Shown here: piece by piece, positions 61,307-64,000 of the stretch | Position numbering within the stretch: position 1 is the first letter of the stretch | Layout of the letters: each line of letters starts with the position of its first letter | From: Plenodomus lindquistii | Lineage: Eukaryota > Ascomycota > Dothideomycetes > Pleosporales > Leptosphaeriaceae | Assembly: GCA_025504975.1 (NCBI GenBank) | Contig: JANUWI010000021.1 | Location: 434,001-498,000 of the forward strand | DNA: 64,000 nt | Direction of reading: 5' to 3' | The notes under the pieces: generated by a model | Seen by the model: only the letters and a program-made list of their open reading frames with translations | Told to the model about the DNA's origin: nothing | Databases searched by the model: none | Made by a program: the position numbers and the translations under genes

Positions 61307-63528
61307 ATGCACGCGACGCCAAAGCTATCACAGGAGCTGCAGGCGCACATCAGCGCTTGTCTCGCACAGGAAGGCGTGAAGGGCGATATCTCATTCGCAA
61401 ATATTAGTCGTGTTGCTGGACAACTAGAAACCTTGCGGCTTAGTCACTGGAAGTTGTCGCCAGATAAATTCATGGCGACGTTCGGCTGCATAACGATTGT
61501 GAATAGGCGTTTTGTTTCCAAACTAACAAAGCTCTGCGAAGCGTTTCAGCAGCTACCATGGGAGGAGGTCTTTGCTCAGCTTTCCGCACACAGGAACCCT
61601 AATGCACCATGGAGCGAGCGCGTCATCACATCGACCTGGGCTGATCTTGACGCATCGTCAGAGCCTCTTTCCGAGTTCGCACACACTCTACATCACAAAG
61701 GAAAGGAACACGCAAACAGCACTATTGTGGAGACAGAGCATTCACAGTCAAAGCGTCGCAACATTGCGAGTGTGTCAAAGTTCCGTCCACGGGCTTTAGC
61801 ACATCGTTCAGATCCGACTTCCAAAAGCCTTGAGCCTACGAGCGGGTCTACAGAGTCTCAACATGTTGCGATTCGAGCAGAGCTCCGAAAGTTTCCAGAT
61901 TCAGCGGCTGATGAAATGGTGGTAGTGGACGGCGCGGAGCACAAAGCTGGGTCGCCGGTGATGGAAGACGAACTCCATTCCACATCCAGCATCACCGTGA
62001 GGAGCAGAAGTCTTGTTCGACGTGCTCCATCGCCTGAAACGGTGCAAAGTCTCCACAATGCCCCCGAATTGCCCACAGGCGAGACGTCCCTCTGCGCAAT
62101 GAGCGACGTAGCGTCTATCAATCCAGTTCCGGAAGGCAACGCCTGTCAGTCAACCATTGCATCCAAGGCCGATACCCTATCAACAAAGGAACATATCCGA
62201 AGTGGTATGTACGTTGGCCATGAACGTTGTACCGTAGCTAACGTAAACAAGGCTTTGTCAATGGGAGCACAGACGACTTGGGACATGGGAAGCACTTCTC
62301 ATCGAACATTGAACTGCAAAAGCAATGCACGTCTACTACGTCGGTCCCTAAGCCTCGAAGCCTGGATGCCGAGACAGCTGCCATGATCGAGCGTCTTACG
62401 CCGGGCCGTTGCCTCAACCACAGCACAGTCATGTGTTTACTTCAAGAGCTATTGCCACAAGTTCGATGCACACTCCACGATCCAGGCTCGATCCCAGAGA
62501 ATCTCATGGTCGGAACCAACGAGGCGGTACTGACACAACTCAAGCGGTGGGAACCTCGATCATTGCGGCGTGATCCAGAAGATGCATCGAAACCCATCCT
62601 TGTGCCTGTTCTCGTACCAGCGCCGTCAGGTGTCGGCCACTGGGTTCTCTGCGTTGTACATCCTCAGCATGCTGCGGTCGTCATCTACGACAGCATGTCC
62701 CAGAAGCTTGCGCTTGAAGACAAAATGGTATGTGCTGGTCAACTGATTGCCAAGGCAACCAGAGTTCAAAACGCAAAGATCTCGTTCCAGCCGCGACTAC
62801 CTCAGCAGAAGAATGCTTTTGACTGTGGTATTTTTACCATGGCGTACGCGTTGACACTAGCAGTTGGAAAGCATCCCGGACGCGACATCAAATTCGATCC
62901 TTTGGCATTGCGAACGGTGCTCTCCATGCATCTCGGAGTGCCAAACTCAGCAAGCAATGCATCGAGCCAAGAGGTTGGTGGCCTACGCGCAGTGACGATG
63001 TGGCACAATCTACACGAGGTTCGTGGCGAAGCAAAGCCCACTCTCGAGGAGCAGACGGACGAGGAGACTGGGCAGAGACTGGGCCAAGTACAAAGATTTC
63101 TCAGAACCGATCGTGAGCATCTTCAGCACTTGAGATCGTTGGCTAATCTTCTTACTACCGAAGCCGAGGAAGCAGCGCTCGTCACCAACCGTAGATTGGA
63201 TCAACACGCTGCATTGACGACCCACATCGTGGCATTCATCAACACCACCCTGGGAGGAGCGAAAGGGACACTAAAATGGGATGCATTGTACCACGATCCG
63301 CTCCAACAAATGAGGACAAGTGCAGAAGCCGCAATGTCAGCGAGGAATTCCCGTGTGCTGAAAAGATCATCGCAAAGGGCAAGTATCGTGGTCGATCATA
63401 CCAGGCGGCTGAAGGCCGAAATGATACGAGCTGATGAGCTCCTGGGAGGCCTCGCGAGTGAAGTAGATATGCGCATCTCGCAATTGAAGGCGCGCACCAA
63501 GCAGGTGGCGGAAACCGACGAGCAGTAG
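61307..63528 (+). CDS. Ulp1/SENP-like cysteine protease (C48 family), two exons
   Basis: Predicted exons 61307-62204 and 62273-63528, joined over a 68-bp intron with GTATGT donor, GCTAAC branch site (62237-62242) and CACAG acceptor; splicing joins two overlapping open frames into 717 residues. Residues 1-300 are a poorly conserved regulatory region, Ser-rich from about 130. The protease domain (about 340-530) shows the catalytic set: His422 in GHWVLCVV, Asp439 in VVIYDSMS, Gln478 and Cys484 in PQQKNAFDCGIF. Such enzymes cleave SUMO or similar modifiers. The C-terminal about 180 residues are helical and charged (coiled-coil-like, EEQTDEETGQRLGQVQRFL). Neighbouring AT-rich transposons raise the question of transposon cargo, since Ulp1 domains occur in several eukaryotic DNA transposons. 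No transposase is visible next to it. Confidence 0.75.
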
Positions 63529-63902
63529 GCTGGGTGACTTGCCAAGCAAGCTGCGGACTGCATGGACTGGACAGAGTACCAGTGGAATTGCTAGAGCCTG
63601 ACGAGAGCGATGAAGCAACACTTGTACCTATGGTAGCTATGAAACAACCTTCGCGGTGTTATACAATGTCCCTAGCTGGACGAGATGAGTGACATGTACC
63701 CCGATCCTACGCTTCGCAGAAGAGTCATCTCGGGCAAGAGTCATCTCGTGCCTGGCGTTCTTTGAACTTGCACTGAAGCAAGATTCATTAACCGCTGGTG
63801 CAGACGCTGTGGAAGTCGTATTGGAACACTTTAAACTTGTGGCCACATCTCATAGCGCTGCCTTTAGCGCTTTCCACGCGTTTCACCTAGCTTTTGGAGT
63901 GT
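63529..63902. other. Intergenic region
   Basis: Downstream of the Ulp1-like gene, ordinary composition. An imperfect duplication of CATCTCG-containing sequence (63727-63748) is the only regularity seen. Short open frames on both strands without recognisable content. Confidence 0.4.
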
Positions 63903-64000
63903 TCATGCTAGGATAGGTCTCGCTGCGGACAAAATGCCCTCGTCAAGCAATACCCTCGTTTCGTCATCAAATAGCGCGTCAATACCAGCGGCCTCGCCAT
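63903..64000 (-). CDS. Possible C-terminus of a gene entering from the right (partial)
   Basis: The minus-strand frame from the window edge to TGA 63903-63905 encodes about 31 residues, GEAAGIDALFDDETRVLLD and a short tail, which looks like a real protein end. The plus strand offers a competing reading: ATG 63934 in good context (GACAAAATG) opens a Ser-rich frame to the window end. The two cannot be separated without the sequence beyond 64000. Confidence 0.3.
   Translation of the reverse strand, partial: GEAAGIDALFDDETRVLLDEGILSAARPILA

Noticed and set aside
61162..61407. Short plus-strand frames with ATGs upstream of the Ulp1-like gene
   Set aside because: They are out of frame with the gene, end early and carry no motif; at most they are upstream ORFs.
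61000..64000. tRNA or rRNA genes in the GC-normal parts
   Set aside because: No cloverleaf with intact A and B boxes or rRNA-like sequence was seen by eye; the only tRNA-like stretch is the copia primer-binding site.

Overview
The window looks like a chromosomal segment of a filamentous ascomycete (Pezizomycotina; Dothideomycetes would fit, but that is a guess). Two kinds of sequence alternate sharply. About three quarters is extremely AT-rich and almost lacks CpA and TpG, as expected after saturating repeat-induced point mutation (RIP). The rest has ordinary base composition. The short GT-AG introns (59-68 bp) with CTAAC/CTGAC-like branch sites and the families of the decayed transposons also fit this group.

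Layout. 1-5690: RIP-decayed, nested transposons (a pogo-like element interrupted by a solo LTR, a Fot1/pogo-like element and a long-TIR element). 5867-11041: Ty1/copia retrotransposon copy 1 (+), at the edge of the AT block. 11042-19390: host gene island with five genes I can support: two disordered proteins, a membrane protein, a small spliced gene and an F-box-like protein. 19448-26446: a Fot1/pogo-like copy (-) split by copia copy 2 (20498-25686, -). 25687-61000: about 35 kb of RIP-decayed transposons, including two Ty3/gypsy elements on opposite strands, further Fot1/pogo-like copies, LTR remnants, a 9-bp minisatellite and one little-mutated solo LTR with a perfect TATAC target duplication (59409-59825). 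61000-64000: the next gene edge, with a spliced Ulp1/C48-like protease gene and a gene fragment at the window end.

The most interesting system is the copia element. Gag and Pol lie in the same frame, separated only by a UGA followed by CUA, the context known for efficient stop-codon readthrough. Both copies keep this stop although each carries a different, private inactivating lesion (a 1-base deletion in copy 1, a nonsense codon in copy 2). The primer-binding site matches the anticodon arm of tRNA-Lys(CUU) up to nucleotide 39, which suggests priming by a half-tRNA. The LTR carries a perfect 24-bp palindrome. Neither copy shows RIP, although both sit beside saturated RIP.

The AT-rich coordinates come from comparing repeat copies by eye. 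Outer limits of the gypsy elements and of the second pogo family are approximate.
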